The notes: generated by a model not told the origin, from the sequence alone. A stretch of 64,000 nt of DNA from Bacillota bacterium (GCA_023405135.1 JAEXYZ010000024.1:18573-82572), one strand, 5' to 3'. Shown: positions 18,476-27,559, counted from the first letter of the stretch. A program made the numbers and translations.

Positions 18476-19963
18476 ATGTATAGCAAAGAAGAAATAGTCA
18501 AATCCGTTCCTCAAAAGGGCTTCTTTGGACACCCAAAAGGATTATTTACATTATTCTTTACTGAGTTCTGGGAACGATTTTCTTACTACGGAATGCGCGC
18601 CATTCTTATTTTCTATATGTATTATGAGCTACATGAAGGCGGCTTAGGATTAGACCGTGGAACAGCCAACTCTATTATGGCCATGTATGGTTCATTAGTA
18701 TATATGTCAGGTGTTATTGGTGGATGGTTTGCAGACCGAGTATGGGGAACTCGTAAGACCGTATTTTACGGTGGAATATTAATTATGATTGGTCACATAA
18801 TATTAGCATTACCGTTAGGCTTTGTAGGTCTGTTAATATCAATGTTATTTATCATAATTGGGACAGGCTTATTGAAATCTAATGTTTCAACAATCGTCGG
18901 AGATATGTATGACGAAAAAGATAACCGTCGTGATTCTGGTTTCAGCATATTCTATATGGGTATCAACATGGGTGCATTCATTGCTCCATTTATCGTTGGA
19001 ACAATTGGTGAAACAGTAAACTTCCATTTAGGATTTGGTATCGCAGCTATTGGTATGTTTATTGGTTTAATCGTGTTCTATGTAACACAAAAGAAAAATC
19101 TTGGACTAGTAGGTCAAGAGATTCCAAATCCAATGAACGTGAGCGAGAAAAAGAAAGCGCTTCGAAATTTCACAATTGGAATTATTGCAATATTGGTAAT
19201 TGGTGGTATTCTTTATGCTACTGGAAATCTAACAATGGCTGTGTTTAGTTTAATTATTACAACACTTGGTATTTTAATTCCTACAATATTCTTTATTGTT
19301 ATGTACCGTAGCCCTAAAACAAATAAAGATGAAAAATCACGTTTATTAGCTTATATCCCATTATTTATTGCAGCGGTAATGTTCTGGGCGATTCAAGAAC
19401 AAGGTGCAACAATTTTAGCTACTTATGCTGATACACGTACAGATTTAACGGTTGGAGGCTTTGAACTTCAAGCATCTTGGTTCCAATCTTTAAATCCATT
19501 ATTCATCATTATTTTTGCACCAGTCTTTGCGTGGTTATGGTTACGTCTAGGGGATAAACAACCATCAACACCTAAGAAGTTTGCCATTTCATTATTCTTT
19601 GCTGGTTTATCATTCTTAGTAATGATTATCCCAGCTAAAATGTCAGGTGGAACAGAGCTTGTAAGTCCTTGGTGGTTAGTTCTATCATTCTTCCTAGTTG
19701 TAGTAGGGGAGTTATTACTATCTCCAGTTGGATTGTCAGCAACTACAAAACTTGCTCCAGCGGCGTTTGCAGCCCAAACAATGTCACTATGGTTCTTAAC
19801 TAGTGCGGCTGCCCAAGCTATCAATGCACAGCTTGTACTTATTTATGAAGCAGTATCAGAAATTACGTACTTTGGTGCACTTGGAGTTATGTCAATTATT
19901 CTAGGTGTTGTTTTACTAGTGTTAACTCCAATTATTTCAAAGGCAATGCGTGGAGTAAATTAA
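18476..19963 (+). CDS. POT/PTR2 family proton-coupled di-/tripeptide transporter
   Basis: 495 residues with about 14 hydrophobic helices. The POT motifs are clear: F-W-E-R-F-S-Y-Y-G-M-R near residue 30 (E-x-x-E-R proton-coupling helix region) and the PTR2 signature F-Y-M-G-I-N-M-G-A-F near residue 160. It imports small peptides with protons; DtpT and B. subtilis YclF are relatives. The frame has a TTG directly before ATG 18476; I use the ATG, seven bases after GAAGAGGG. Upstream lie a palindrome and a CodY-like box; a strong terminator follows. Confidence 0.92.
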   Translation: MYSKEEIVKSVPQKGFFGHPKGLFTLFFTEFWERFSYYGMRAILIFYMYYELHEGGLGLDRGTANSIMAMYGSLVYMSGVIGGWFADRVWGTRKTVFYGGILIMIGHIILALPLGFVGLLISMLFIIIGTGLLKSNVSTIVGDMYDEKDNRRDSGFSIFYMGINMGAFIAPFIVGTIGETVNFHLGFGIAAIGMFIGLIVFYVTQKKNLGLVGQEIPNPMNVSEKKKALRNFTIGIIAILVIGGILYATGNLTMAVFSLIITTLGILIPTIFFIVMYRSPKTNKDEKSRLLAYIPLFIAAVMFWAIQEQGATILATYADTRTDLTVGGFELQASWFQSLNPLFIIIFAPVFAWLWLRLGDKQPSTPKKFAISLFFAGLSFLVMIIPAKMSGGTELVSPWWLVLSFFLVVVGELLLSPVGLSATTKLAPAAFAAQTMSLWFLTSAAAQAINAQLVLIYEAVSEITYFGALGVMSIILGVVLLVLTPIISKAMRGVN

Positions 19964-19988
19964 TATCAAATATCGGTCCTTTTGTTGT

Positions 19989-20032
19989 AGAAGTGGGTAT
20001 CTCATATATGTATGAGTACCCACTTTTCTAGT
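19989..20032 (+). terminator. Rho-independent terminator after peptide transporter
   Basis: AAGTGGGTATCTCAT pairs with ATGAGTACCCACTT (one mismatch region) and is followed by TTTTCT. Confidence 0.8.
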
Positions 20033-20143
20033 ATATATGGATTATTTGGGGATAGATAGAAAAAATTACAAATTACTCATTATCCTTTCGCGAAAAAATG
20101 TTACCCTAAATTTGTACCAATAATTTGAAAGGATAGGATAATT

Positions 20144-21016
20144 ATGAAAAAGGTAGTCATGCTATGTTTAGTAAGTTTATTAGTGCTAGCCTTATCGGCA
20201 TGTAATAGTACTGCTGAGCCAACATCAGGAGAAGAGGGAAAAGAAGTTAGTAACAAAAGTGAGCTAACTTTACAAGAAGTTTATGAAAAGGCAATAGAAC
20301 GCCAAAACACATTGGAAAGTGTTAGTGCAGATATTAAAATGAACCAAAGAATGGAGTTGAATGATGGTACTGAAGCTTATGAAATGGGTTCAACAGCTGA
20401 CATGACAATGGATATGGTTAGCGAACCGCTAGCTATGTATATAGATGGAGCAATGACAATGGCAGATCCTGCGACGGGAGAAAGTATGAACGTTGATATG
20501 GAAATGTACATGTCTGAGGATGGGTTTTTCATGCAAGATCCTGAAACGAAGCAGTGGATGAAGCTTCCATCTGAACAATTTGATGCAATTGCCGGACAAA
20601 CTGTAAATCAAGTGAACGCGTCCGAACAGTTAAAACAGTTTGAATCATTTATTGAAGATTTTACATTTGAACAAACTGAAACAGAATATGTATTAAAACT
20701 AAATGCAGCTACTGAAAAGTTTAGTAAATTTATTTTAGAACAAATGCAAGTAACGGAAATGATGGGTGTGACTGAAGAAGAACAAAAAATCATTGAGAAT
20801 ATGAAATTCGATAATATTAATTATGTAATTAAAATTGATAAAGAAACATTTGATATTCATGCGATGGATACAATTTTTGATATTACAATTGACGCTGATG
20901 GGAATTCTATGAAGATTGCAACAGATGCAAAAATTGTGTTCAACAACTTCAATGAAGTAGAAGCCATTAAAATACCACAAGAAGTAATTGATCAAGCTGT
21001 AGAAGTTCAATACTAA
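20144..21016 (+). CDS. Secreted lipoprotein, DUF6612/LppX-like
   Basis: 290 residues with a lipoprotein signal peptide (M-K-K, hydrophobic stretch, lipobox L-S-A-C with C20). A short linker is followed by a region unusually rich in Met, Asp and Glu (M-D-M-V-S-E-P, D-M-E-M-Y-M-S) with strands ending in W-M-K-L-P. The pattern resembles the DUF6612 / LppX-LolA-like lipoproteins of Bacillales, whose role is unknown; some relatives carry lipids. It stands alone between the peptide transporter and iron-uptake genes, with an AAAGGATAGGA-type ribosome binding site and a terminator. Family assignment is tentative. Confidence 0.75.
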   Translation: MKKVVMLCLVSLLVLALSACNSTAEPTSGEEGKEVSNKSELTLQEVYEKAIERQNTLESVSADIKMNQRMELNDGTEAYEMGSTADMTMDMVSEPLAMYIDGAMTMADPATGESMNVDMEMYMSEDGFFMQDPETKQWMKLPSEQFDAIAGQTVNQVNASEQLKQFESFIEDFTFEQTETEYVLKLNAATEKFSKFILEQMQVTEMMGVTEEEQKIIENMKFDNINYVIKIDKETFDIHAMDTIFDITIDADGNSMKIATDAKIVFNNFNEVEAIKIPQEVIDQAVEVQY

Positions 21017-21020
21017 ATTT

Positions 21021-21061
21021 TTAGAACTTAATTCAAGAAATTTGAGTTAAGTTCTTTTTAC
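21021..21061 (+). terminator. Rho-independent terminator after lipoprotein gene
   Basis: AGAACTTAA pairs with TTAAGTTCT across a loop, followed by TTTTTA. Confidence 0.75.
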
Positions 21062-21470
21062 TTGATATAAGGACTAATGAGGAATTCAAAATCAAGGTGT
21101 TAAGAATATATCGAAAGGAAAGACAGCACTTTTTGACCTTTAAGCTTTTACTAGCAAAACATCTTACATGAAGAACTGCATAGACATAAAAAACGTCTTT
21201 TATTCAATCGAAATAGGTAGTGACACCATAAAGTTAGAGTTATATTATGCATCTGATTGGTTAGTTTGAGTTCGGTATTGCACTAGACTTAAGATATCCA
21301 ATTTTTACTTAATCCGTATGATGTTATAATAATAGATATATTCTACGATTTTTTCTTAATTTTATCGTACGACATTTACCCTTCCTCGTAATACATTTCC
21401 TGCTTTACAATCCCAATTTTTTAATATTTAAATGATTGTTATTTAGTCTGAAATAGTGATAAAAGTTCTC
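21062..21470. other. Gene-free interval before iron-uptake cluster
   Basis: I see no convincing reading frame with a ribosome binding site, no strong hairpin and no recognisable riboswitch in these roughly 400 bases. The promoter and Fur box of the next gene start just beyond. Confidence 0.5.
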
Positions 21471-21478
21471 AATTAGTA

Positions 21479-21533
21479 TTGGAGTAGAAAAAATTATATG
21501 CTATAATAAAATATAATGATAATCATTTTCACT
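21479..21533 (+). promoter_or_regulatory. SigA-type promoter with overlapping downstream Fur box
   Basis: A -35 TTGGAG (21479-21484) and -10 TATAAT (21502-21507) are separated by 17 bases. Immediately downstream, 21513-21533 contains AATGATAATCATTTTCA, a good match to the Fur operator built from GATAAT repeats. Fur bound there would block transcription of the permease operon when iron is plentiful. Confidence 0.8.
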
Positions 21534-21559
21534 ATAAAATAAAATTATCGGGGATTAAA

Positions 21560-22513
21560 ATGAAACTTTGGATTTTAATAGTAGCAGCAATCGTATTATC
21601 GAGTATTTCATTATTTCTAGGTGCTACAAACATTACACCAATGGATTTATTAGATTTCCACTCAGATGAAGCAGAAATTTTCTATATTAGTCGTATTCCT
21701 CGACTTGCTTCTATTATATTAGCAGGTGTTGGAATGAGTGTTGCTGGTTTAATTATGCAAAGTTTAAGTAGAAATAAATTTGTATCACCAACAACTGCTG
21801 GGACATTAGATGCTGCTAAACTTGGTATATTGTTTTGTATGCTTTTCTTTACAAGTGCAAGCTATATTCAGCAAATTATATTTTGTTTTGCATTTGCATT
21901 AATAGGAACAATTGTATTTATGCAAATTTTAAACCGTATTAAATTTAAAGATGCTATCTTTATTCCATTAATCGGTATTATGTACGGTAACATATTATCC
22001 GCAATTACTGTGTTTTTTGCGTATGAAGCAGATTTACTTCAAAATATCGATGCATGGCTAATTGGAGATTTCTCATTAATTATTAAAGGGCGATATGAGC
22101 TTCTTTATTTAAGTATTCCTGTATTAATTATTGCGTACATATATGCAAATCGTTTCACAGTAGCAGGTATGGGTGAAGATTTTGCAAAAAACCTTGGAGT
22201 TCATTATAAATTTGTATTGAATTTAGGGTTAGTGCTCGTAGCATTAATTTCCACTACAGTTGTTTTAACCGTAGGGATTATTCCTTTTTTAGGATTGATT
22301 GTGCCGAATCTTGTTTCTATATTTAAAGGTGATAATTTAGCAAAGACGCTGCCACATACTGCTGTATTAGGTGTTGTTTTCTTATTAGCGTGTGATATTA
22401 TTGGTCGAATTATTATTTATCCATATGAGATTCCAATTAGTTTAACAGTCGGGGTAATAGGCAGTGCAATCTTCTTAATCATGCTGTTTAGGGGGAGAGC
22501 ATATGCGAAATAG
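21560..22513 (+). CDS. yclN: Iron-siderophore ABC transporter permease, FecCD family (YclN-like)
   Basis: 317-residue permease with about nine hydrophobic helices. FecCD features include the early R-I-P-R-L-A-S-I-I-L-A-G-V-G-M segment, G-L-I-M-Q, and the cytoplasmic helix before I-P-F-L-G-L-I-V-P-N that contacts the ATPase. Gene order (permease, permease, ATPase, binding lipoprotein) matches B. subtilis yclNOPQ, the petrobactin importer, so that symbol is used, but substrate specificity is inferred. It begins the operon downstream of a promoter and Fur box and overlaps the second permease by 11 bases. Confidence 0.88.
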   Translation: MKLWILIVAAIVLSSISLFLGATNITPMDLLDFHSDEAEIFYISRIPRLASIILAGVGMSVAGLIMQSLSRNKFVSPTTAGTLDAAKLGILFCMLFFTSASYIQQIIFCFAFALIGTIVFMQILNRIKFKDAIFIPLIGIMYGNILSAITVFFAYEADLLQNIDAWLIGDFSLIIKGRYELLYLSIPVLIIAYIYANRFTVAGMGEDFAKNLGVHYKFVLNLGLVLVALISTTVVLTVGIIPFLGLIVPNLVSIFKGDNLAKTLPHTAVLGVVFLLACDIIGRIIIYPYEIPISLTVGVIGSAIFLIMLFRGRAYAK

Positions 22514-23456
22514 TACAAAATTAATTATATTAGCTTCTATTGCAATAGCATGTATTTTACTTTATGCCTTTTATGACATAAAAGGTGGCTTTAGCTATGC
22601 ATTTCCAAGAAGGCTTATTAAAATATTTGCGATGTCAATTACGGGTGTTGCAATAGCATATTCAACAGTTGTTTTTCAAACAATTACCCATAATCGAATT
22701 TTAACTCCGTCTGTGATGGGATTAGATTCAATGTATCAAGTAGTACAAACATGTATCTATTTCTTCCTAGGTTCAACTTCATTTTTAGTTATTAATAAAT
22801 ATGTAAACTTTACAATTTCTATTGTATTGATGGTATTGTTTGCATTAATTTTATACCGTTTCTTATTTAGAGCAGATAAGTATCCGATTTATTTCTTATT
22901 ACTTGTAGGGATGGTTCTTGGGACACTGCTAGGTAGCGCTACAACATTTTTACAAGTTTTAATCGATCCAAATGAATATTTAAATTTACAGAGTAAGCTG
23001 TTTGCAAGTTTTTCAAAAGTAAACGCAGATTTAGTATGGATAGCATTTGCAATTTTAATAGTGGCCTTTATATATGGCTTTAAAATTATGCGTCAGTTAG
23101 ATGTTATGTCATTAGGAAGAGATAATGCAATTAATCTTGGTGTGAATTATGACAAGCTTGTTATGAATATCCTTGTATTGTCTGCAATTTTAATTGCAAC
23201 TTCAACTGCACTTGTCGGTCCGATAACGTTTTTGGGGCTTATTGTTGCCAATTTATCTTATCAATTTTTAACAACATACAAGCATTCGATATTAATTGCC
23301 GGTGCAAGTTTAATAAGTATTATTGCTTTAGTTGGTGGCCAGTTTATTGTTGAACATATTTTTGAATTAACGACAACTTTAAGTGTCATCATTAACTTTA
23401 TTGGTGGAATCTATTTTATTTACTTATTATTAAGGGAAAGTAGGGCTGCAGGATGA
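22503..23456 (+). CDS. yclO: Iron-siderophore ABC transporter permease, FecCD family (YclO-like)
   Basis: 317 residues, the partner permease. It has the same overall helix pattern with R-R-L-I-K-I-F-A-M-S-I-T-G-V-A near the N-terminus and G-P-I-T-F-L-G-L-I-V-A-N as the ATPase-coupling region. The start ATG (after GGGGGAGA) lies inside the end of the first permease gene, and its own end overlaps the ATPase start by four bases, so the three genes are translationally coupled. Heterodimeric FecCD permeases of this kind import ferric siderophores. Confidence 0.88.
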   Translation: MRNSTKLIILASIAIACILLYAFYDIKGGFSYAFPRRLIKIFAMSITGVAIAYSTVVFQTITHNRILTPSVMGLDSMYQVVQTCIYFFLGSTSFLVINKYVNFTISIVLMVLFALILYRFLFRADKYPIYFLLLVGMVLGTLLGSATTFLQVLIDPNEYLNLQSKLFASFSKVNADLVWIAFAILIVAFIYGFKIMRQLDVMSLGRDNAINLGVNYDKLVMNILVLSAILIATSTALVGPITFLGLIVANLSYQFLTTYKHSILIAGASLISIIALVGGQFIVEHIFELTTTLSVIINFIGGIYFIYLLLRESRAAG

Positions 23457-24220
23457 TTCAAGTAAAAGAATTAACTAAATTCTTTGGAAAGAAAGCAGTA
23501 GTTGATAATGTATCTGTTACTATTGAAACTGGTAAAATTACATCTTTTATAGGTCCTAATGGTGCGGGGAAATCAACACTACTTTCAATGGTTAGTCGTT
23601 TATTAAATGCAGATACAGGAGAAGTATTATTAGATACAAATGATGTTCGTCGTATTAAATCTGATGAATTTGCAAAGCGAGTATCCATATTAAAGCAATC
23701 GAATTTTATGAATGTTCGATTGACGATACGTGAACTTGTTTCTTTCGGTCGCTATCCTTATTCAAAAGGCCGTTTATCAAATGATGATATAAAATTTGTT
23801 GATCAAGCACTTGAATACATGAATCTAACAGATATTCAGCATAACTATTTAGATGAATTATCAGGCGGTCAACGTCAACGTTCATTTATAGCAATGGTTA
23901 TTGCACAGGATACTGATTATGTATTACTGGACGAACCGTTAAATAATTTAGATATGAAGCATTCCGTTCAAATTATGAAGATTTTGCGTAAGCTTGTAGA
24001 CGAACTCGGTAAAACGGTTGTCATTGTTCTTCACGATATTAATTTTGCTTCTGTTTATTCTGATCGTATTGTTGCTTTAAAAGATGGCCGAGTAATTAAA
24101 GAAGGGCCTACAGATGAGATTATAAATTCTCATGCTTTAAAGCAAATTTACGATATGGATATCCCTGTGCAAGAACAGAATGGATGTCGTATTTGCGTCT
24201 ATTTTAATTCGCATTCTTAA
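23453..24220 (+). CDS. yclP: Iron-siderophore ABC transporter ATP-binding protein (YclP-like)
   Basis: 255 residues with a complete ABC ATPase: Walker A G-P-N-G-A-G-K-S (34-41), signature L-S-G-G-Q, Walker B Y-V-L-L-D-E-P and the H-loop I-V-L-H-D-I-N. The FecE-type features fit siderophore import. The start overlaps the upstream permease by four bases. A hairpin in the following gap separates it from the binding-protein gene, which has its own promoter and Fur box. Confidence 0.92.
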   Translation: MIQVKELTKFFGKKAVVDNVSVTIETGKITSFIGPNGAGKSTLLSMVSRLLNADTGEVLLDTNDVRRIKSDEFAKRVSILKQSNFMNVRLTIRELVSFGRYPYSKGRLSNDDIKFVDQALEYMNLTDIQHNYLDELSGGQRQRSFIAMVIAQDTDYVLLDEPLNNLDMKHSVQIMKILRKLVDELGKTVVIVLHDINFASVYSDRIVALKDGRVIKEGPTDEIINSHALKQIYDMDIPVQEQNGCRICVYFNSHS

Positions 24221-24222
24221 AA

Positions 24223-24272
24223 TAAAATGATTTGGGAAAGCAGCATTGTTTTTCTAAATCATTTCTTTTTGA
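24223..24272 (+). terminator. Probable terminator after ATPase gene
   Basis: AAATGATTT pairs with AAATCATTT around a loop of about 20 bases that can itself pair in part, followed by CTTTTT. It would end or attenuate the permease-ATPase transcript. Confidence 0.6.
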
Positions 24273-24301
24273 GAAAATTGTACAAAATATTAAAAAAGTA
24301 A

Positions 24302-24355
24302 TTGACGAATGAAATAACAATGATATAATTTCAATTAGTTGATAATGATTATCAA
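24302..24355 (+). promoter_or_regulatory. SigA-type promoter and perfect Fur box for binding-protein gene
   Basis: The -35 is TTGACG (24302-24307) and the -10 is TATAAT (24324-24329), 16 bases apart. The sequence TTGATAATGATTATCAA at 24339-24355 is a perfect palindrome with a single central base and matches the Fur consensus. It would cover the transcription start, so the binding lipoprotein is expected to be iron-repressed separately from the permeases. Confidence 0.88.
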
Positions 24356-24384
24356 TATCAATAAGGAATAGGGGAGGAAACATA

Positions 24385-25380
24385 ATGAAAAATTGGAAGT
24401 TATTAATAGTTGTTATAGCTATGCTTCTTTTAGTTTTAACAGCTTGTGGTTCTAAAGAAGAAGTAAGTGAGGAAGCAAACAATTCAGCTGAAACGACAAC
24501 AGAAACTGAAACAGCTACAGAAGAAGCTTCAGCATTCCCAGTAACAATTAAATCTACTGTTGAAGGCTATGAAGATGTAACTTTCGAAAAAGCTCCAGAA
24601 AAAATTGTTGTATTTGACTATGGATTCCTTGATACATTAGATGCATTAGGTGTTGATGTAATGGCAGTTGCAAAAGGTAACTTCCCAGAGCATTTAACTA
24701 AATATGCTGATGATAAATATTTAAACGCTGGTGGTTTAAAAGAGCCATTACTTGAAGATATCGCTGCAATGGAACCGGATGCAATTTTCATCTCAGGTCG
24801 TCAAGGTGACTTCTATGATCAATTAAGTGAAATTGCACCAACTGTTTTCGTTGGAACAGATTCATCAAACTACTATGAATCATTTAAAGCATCAGTAAAT
24901 ATTGCAGCTCAATTATTCGATAAACAAGAAGAAGCTGATGCAAAATTAGCTGAAATTGAAAAAGCTTTAGAAGAAGTGAAAGCAGTTGCTGCTAATAATG
25001 GAAAAGCTTTAGTAACTCTTTATAATGAAACATTATCTGCATATGGACCTGGAGATGGTTCACGTTATGGGCATGTTCACAGTGTTTACGGATTTGCTCC
25101 AGCAGATGAAACACTTGAAAATTCTACACATGGTGCAAAATTAAGCTATGAACAAGTTTTAGAAATTAATCCAGATGTATTATTCGTAATTGACCGTGTA
25201 GCTGCAACAGGTGGAGAATCAAACATTAAAGAAGCAATCGAAAACGATATTATTAACAAAACAACTGCTGCTCAAAATGGTAAAATTGTATACTTAGACG
25301 GTGCTCTTTGGTACTTATCAGGTGGCGGTTTACAATCTGAATTATTAAAAATTCAAGAAATTATTGAGGAATTACAATAA
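24385..25380 (+). CDS. yclQ: Iron-siderophore ABC transporter substrate-binding lipoprotein (YclQ-like)
   Basis: 331 residues. A lipoprotein signal (lipobox L-T-A-C, C21) is followed by a Thr/Glu-rich linker and a FatB/YclQ-type periplasmic-binding-protein fold: K-I-V-V-F-D-Y-G-F-L-D-T-L-D-A-L-G-V, L-E-D-I-A-A-M-E-P-D-A-I-F-I, and the F-A-P-A-D segment near the ligand cleft. It is tethered outside the membrane and passes a ferric siderophore (a catecholate such as petrobactin, by similarity) to the permeases encoded upstream. Preceded by its own promoter and Fur box; followed by a very strong terminator. Confidence 0.9.
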   Translation: MKNWKLLIVVIAMLLLVLTACGSKEEVSEEANNSAETTTETETATEEASAFPVTIKSTVEGYEDVTFEKAPEKIVVFDYGFLDTLDALGVDVMAVAKGNFPEHLTKYADDKYLNAGGLKEPLLEDIAAMEPDAIFISGRQGDFYDQLSEIAPTVFVGTDSSNYYESFKASVNIAAQLFDKQEEADAKLAEIEKALEEVKAVAANNGKALVTLYNETLSAYGPGDGSRYGHVHSVYGFAPADETLENSTHGAKLSYEQVLEINPDVLFVIDRVAATGGESNIKEAIENDIINKTTAAQNGKIVYLDGALWYLSGGGLQSELLKIQEIIEELQ

Positions 25381-25388
25381 TAATTAAA

Positions 25389-25424
25389 ATAAAAGCCGTC
25401 CAAGAATAGGACGGCTTTTTCTCT
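25389..25424 (+). terminator. Rho-independent terminator after binding-protein gene
   Basis: AAAGCCGTCC pairs perfectly with GGACGGCTTT over a seven-base loop, followed by Ts. Confidence 0.92.
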
Positions 25425-25436
25425 AGGAGGATACGG

Positions 25437-25748
25437 ATGTTTGTACAAATTAAGAGAATTGTAGTCACAGAAGGAAATTCTGATAAGATTATCGCACGTT
25501 TCGGAGCGAAAAAAGATGGCCCATCTTTATTAGAACAACAACCTGGATTTATTGATAAGCAAGTACTAGTAAAGAAAGTAAGACGTGGTGATGAAGAGGT
25601 TCTTATCCTAATACGTTGGGAATCAGAGGAAGCGTGGAAGGAATGGGAGAAGCATCCTGATCATATAGCCGGTCATAAAGCGAATGCAGGAAAGCCTAAA
25701 CCTGAATATGTAGTAGAGTCAAGCCAAGATGTATATAACGTTATTTAA
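25437..25748 (+). CDS. hmoA: Haem-degrading monooxygenase, HmoA/IsdG-like
   Basis: 103-residue antibiotic-biosynthesis-monooxygenase (ABM) fold protein close to B. subtilis HmoA: K-K-V-R-R-G-D-E-E-V, I-R-W-E-S-E-E-A-W-K-E-W, then H-I-A-G-H-K-A-N-x-G-K-P-K-P. IsdG-type enzymes open haem to free iron in the cytoplasm, which suits the position just after an iron-uptake cluster. AGGAGG lies five bases before the ATG, directly after the terminator of the binding-protein gene, so expression depends on read-through or a promoter I cannot place. Confidence 0.85.
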   Translation: MFVQIKRIVVTEGNSDKIIARFGAKKDGPSLLEQQPGFIDKQVLVKKVRRGDEEVLILIRWESEEAWKEWEKHPDHIAGHKANAGKPKPEYVVESSQDVYNVI

Positions 25749-25751
25749 TTA

Positions 25752-25778
25752 ATCCCGATAAATATCGGGATTTTTTTA
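25752..25778 (+). terminator. Rho-independent terminator after hmoA
   Basis: ATCCCGATA pairs with TATCGGGAT with a minimal loop, followed by seven Ts. Confidence 0.88.
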
Positions 25779-25844
25779 TTTTTGTGCATATTATATATGG
25801 TAAAATGTAAATAGCTTACTATTTTATTCCAAGGTGGATTGACA

Positions 25845-26456
25845 ATGAGAAAGTGGAGAATCCTTCTTTCGATTATTACTTTGATTATTTTTGTAGTATT
25901 GTTATTTACTTATGAAAAAACACCGATAGTGAAGTTAGATAAAACAATGACTGAACTTTTAGCAGGTAATGAGTTTATTGCCGCATTTCATTATATTGGT
26001 GATACAAATACAATTATAATTGTTTCGTTAATTATGTTAGTTTTATTGTGGCTAAAAGAAAGAAATTATCGAGGAATGCTGTTTGTATTGTTGACAGTTG
26101 GAGCAGGTAGAATTTTAAATCAATTAATAAAGAATTGGAAAGACCGACCGAGACCTGAAATTGTAGATCAGTTAACGACTTTTAGCTTTCCATCAGGCTA
26201 TGCGATGCTTTCGTTGTTATATTTATTTACAATAGCCTATTTATTATCTGAAGCTATATCTAGTAAAACGACAAAGCTTATCATATGGACATTAGCCAGT
26301 ATACTTCCATTGTTTATTGGGCTTTCAAGAATTGCTGATAGTAGTCATTTTACATCCGATGTAATTGCAGGCTGGTGCTTGGGGTATACTTGGTTTGTAC
26401 TATGTGTAATTTGGTATGAGAGAAAAAATGTAAAGCAGCCTAATATCGGAGTATAA
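25845..26456 (+). CDS. PAP2 family membrane phosphatase
   Basis: 203 residues with about five to six hydrophobic helices and the three PAP2 motifs: K-N-W-K-D-R-P-R-P (motif 1), S-F-P-S-G-Y-A-M (motif 2), and S-R-I-A-D-S-S-H-F-T-S-D (motif 3, containing the nucleophilic histidine). Such enzymes dephosphorylate lipid phosphates, including undecaprenyl pyrophosphate. Motif 2 normally reads P-S-G-H; here the histidine is tyrosine (codon TAT), which may lower or alter activity. Start is ATG 25845, seven bases after AAGGTGG; an in-frame TTG lies six bases earlier. Confidence 0.88.
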   Translation: MRKWRILLSIITLIIFVVLLFTYEKTPIVKLDKTMTELLAGNEFIAAFHYIGDTNTIIIVSLIMLVLLWLKERNYRGMLFVLLTVGAGRILNQLIKNWKDRPRPEIVDQLTTFSFPSGYAMLSLLYLFTIAYLLSEAISSKTTKLIIWTLASILPLFIGLSRIADSSHFTSDVIAGWCLGYTWFVLCVIWYERKNVKQPNIGV

Positions 26457-26500
26457 ATTTTATGATAATCACCTATTTTTACTAAGAATATCAAAAAATC

Positions 26501-26535
26501 TAAAGCCTTATTACATATGTAATAAGGCTTTTAAT
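26501..26535 (+). terminator. Palindromic terminator after PAP2 gene
   Basis: AAAGCCTTATTACAT and its exact complement form a continuous palindrome ending in TTTTAATTT. Confidence 0.8.
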
Positions 26536-26743
26536 TTACCCAGAAATGAATATAAACGTTAAGGTATGAATAAGTGAACCACCATAAACAAAGAAGCGTA
26601 TTATGAAATGTTATATAGTATCTTTCTTTTAATTATAAATGTTTACCTTGTGCATAAGATGTAACTAAAGCAAAAAAGTTGCACAAAGGAAACTTTTGAA
26701 TATATAATACTAGTATAAAATAAAGAGAGGATTAGGATACTAA

Positions 26744-27559
26744 ATGGAAGGTAATGTCATTTTAGCTTTAAGTTTAACTTTATTTGCTGGCTTGGCAACT
26801 GGTGTAGGTTCTTTAATTGCATTTTTTACATCTAGAACAAATAAAAAGTTCTTATCCGTTGCATTGGGCTTTTCAGCAGGGGTCATGATTTATGTCTCAT
26901 TGGTAGAAATCTTTGTAAAAGCAAAAGATTCCTTAACAGCCGCATTAGGTGAAACAGAAGGCTATTGGATGACAGTTGTAGGATTTTTTGCAGGGATAAT
27001 ATTTATTGCACTTATTGACCGTTTTATTCCGAAAAAAAATAATCCTCATGAAGTGAAAACTGTTGAGGACGTACATGCAGCAGAACTAAATGCAAAAGCA
27101 GTTGATGATAAATTAATGAAGATGGGTTTATTTACTGCTTTAGCAATCGGTATTCATAACTTTCCAGAAGGTATTGCAACATTTATGTCTGCAATCCAAG
27201 ATCCGAACGTTGGGATTGCAATTGCGATTGCAGTAGCCATTCATAATATCCCAGAAGGAATTGCAGTGGCAGTACCAATTTATTTTGCAACGGGTAATCG
27301 TAAAAAAGCTTTTAAATTGTCATTCATTTCAGGTTTAGCTGAACCAGTTGGAGCAATCGTAGCATTTTTAATATTAATGCCGTTTTTAAATGATGTTATG
27401 TTTGGTGTTATATTTGCTGCTGTTGCGGGTATTATGGTATTTATCTCATTAGATGAACTGTTGCCAGCTGCAAAAAAATACGATGAAACACATCTTTCCA
27501 TCTATGGACTCGTAGGTGGGATGGCCGTGATGGCAATTAGTTTATTGTTATTAGCATAA
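26744..27559 (+). CDS. zupT: Zinc transporter, ZIP family (ZupT)
   Basis: 271 residues with about eight helices. The paired metal-binding signatures H-N-F-P-E-G and H-N-I-P-E-G of ZupT are both present, and the histidine/acid-bearing loop between helices 3 and 4 is modest in length. ZupT imports zinc and other divalent metals. A GAGAGG-rich region precedes the ATG. The stop codon is directly followed by the palindromic repeat that also acts as terminator. Confidence 0.93.
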   Translation: MEGNVILALSLTLFAGLATGVGSLIAFFTSRTNKKFLSVALGFSAGVMIYVSLVEIFVKAKDSLTAALGETEGYWMTVVGFFAGIIFIALIDRFIPKKNNPHEVKTVEDVHAAELNAKAVDDKLMKMGLFTALAIGIHNFPEGIATFMSAIQDPNVGIAIAIAVAIHNIPEGIAVAVPIYFATGNRKKAFKLSFISGLAEPVGAIVAFLILMPFLNDVMFGVIFAAVAGIMVFISLDELLPAAKKYDETHLSIYGLVGGMAVMAISLLLLA

